Assembly (NCBI GenBank): GCA_024232355.1
Contig: JAAEPW010000563.1
Coordinates: 1 to 28,181 of the forward strand
Length of the DNA: 28,181 nt
Origin: Chloroflexota bacterium
Lineage (GTDB): Bacteria > Chloroflexota > Anaerolineae > B4-G1
Direction: 5' to 3'
In this document: positions 27,470 through 28,181 of the stretch, one piece after another
Numbering within the stretch: the first letter of the stretch is position 1
How the letters are laid out: each line of letters starts with the position of its first letter
The notes under the pieces: generated by a model
The model's input: only the letters and a program-made list of their open reading frames with translations
Databases searched by the model: none
What the model was told of the DNA's origin: nothing
Made by a program: the position numbers and the translations under genes

Positions 27470-28114
27470 ATGTTGGAAAAGACTTTTACCGTGTTTTTGT
27501 TTCTTGAAGTGCGATCCCGCAAGTCAGGAGGAGTAGTAGATTCTCTAAGTGAAGCGTTTCGCGAGGTCAAAGAAGCTGCTGCTGTGTACTCAGAAACTGA
27601 CGTTATTGCCCGTGTCTCAGGAACGAAGAATAGACTTGGAGAAATCCTGCTTGAACTAATGCAAGACAAGATACCTGTTTATGACCCGGCACATAACATC
27701 AACGATATCTTTGAGGTTAATTCAGTCCGTCCATTCCTTGTAGAAGGAATACTATCGTGGGGACCAAATGAGCATAGTGCAGACCTTTTGAGAAACATCT
27801 ATGCCTATGCTGTTATCGACGTTGATGAAAAGCAAAGCACCAGAGCAAAAGTACTCCAAGATCTGCGGGAATGTGATGGAGTGATTTATACAGCTGGCTT
27901 GACGAAGAGAGCTAAAGTTATAGCTAAGGTAAGGGCACCAGATAAACGAGCGTTTGATAATAGGATTATGGATCAAATCCAAAAGATACAAGGGGTTGCG
28001 ACAACGCGAAGTCTTCTAGTAATCAACGATATGCATTTCGGACACTGTTCGATTTTAGTTTTGCCGCATTCAGTTGATGAAAGAACACGATGGGAAAGAG
28101 AAAAGCAATCCTAG
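27470..28114 (+). CDS. Protein with two Lrp/AsnC-type RAM-like domains
   Basis: 214 residues, AAGGAGC before ATG 27470, 56 bases after the attC-like site. Two similar alpha/beta halves can be seen: TFTVFLFLEVRSR...SEAFREVKEAAAVYSETDVIARVSG (about 5-50) and IYAYAVIDVDEK...VLQDLRECDGVIYTAGLTKRAKVIAKV (about 110-155), each with the beta-alpha-beta-beta pattern of the AsnC effector-binding (RAM) domain. No helix-turn-helix is present, so it resembles stand-alone RAM proteins that sense small molecules. It could regulate or sense the product of the peptide locus, but it may be an unrelated cassette. Confidence 0.65.
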   Translation: MLEKTFTVFLFLEVRSRKSGGVVDSLSEAFREVKEAAAVYSETDVIARVSGTKNRLGEILLELMQDKIPVYDPAHNINDIFEVNSVRPFLVEGILSWGPNEHSADLLRNIYAYAVIDVDEKQSTRAKVLQDLRECDGVIYTAGLTKRAKVIAKVRAPDKRAFDNRIMDQIQKIQGVATTRSLLVINDMHFGHCSILVLPHSVDERTRWEREKQS

Positions 28115-28181
28115 TAGCCACAGAGACCTCAATGAAAAGGTTGCATAGCGCCAGCAGGTGTCCATTTAGCCAAAAGAGCAG

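Overview
The window looks like the early/replication half of a large phage or phage-plasmid genome of a moderately GC-rich bacterium, carrying acquired low-GC islands. Evidence for a mobile replicon: about 25 short, tightly packed, mostly overlapping minus-strand genes with strong GGAGG-type ribosome sites; its own replication set (sliding clamp, CHC2/TOPRIM primase, DnaB-type helicase, ParB-like nuclease, SSB); and many small proteins of families common in phages (DUF6884-, DUF6908-, DUF4326- and DUF3307-like, macro domain, SWIM finger). No structural genes, large terminase or integrase are visible. A Chloroflexota host would fit the membrane/sensor proteins and the attC style, but that is inference.

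Layout. 1-9.7 kb: minus-strand replication module (small unknowns, GNAT, clamp, primase, helicase, ParB-like). 9.7-11.7 kb: an AT-richer two-gene insertion (membrane sensor-like protein and ICMT-family methyltransferase) with its own consensus promoter and terminator. 11.8-17.4 kb: SSB, a 574-residue protein with a sigma-region-2-like N-terminus, SWIM protein, a second protein with an SSB-type tail, macro-domain and DUF4326 proteins, and a small basic protein. 17.4-18.4 kb: a divergent plus-strand pair (HTH protein, zinc-ribbon protein). 18.4-19.8 kb: an integron-type cassette with an ankyrin/immunity-like gene, one complete attC and a degenerate second one. 19.9-24.5 kb: small minus-strand phage genes (mini kinase-like protein, single-TM peptide, DUF3307-like protein, unknowns) separated by terminators and long non-coding stretches rich in hairpins and repeats. 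24.6-28.2 kb: an AT-rich plus-strand island with a membrane-anchored protein, an 81-residue Cys-rich peptide next to a radical SAM/SPASM maturase (probable RiPP locus), an attC-like site straight after the maturase, and a tandem RAM-domain protein.

The two most unusual items are (i) a family of 24-25-bp palindromes with constant ends (TATC/GATA) and a usually constant centre (CATTTG) but arms that change in a compensated way, six in an array at 23.66-24.01 kb plus one inside the ParB-like gene and one forming a terminator; and (ii) the radical SAM peptide locus that appears to be packaged as a gene cassette.
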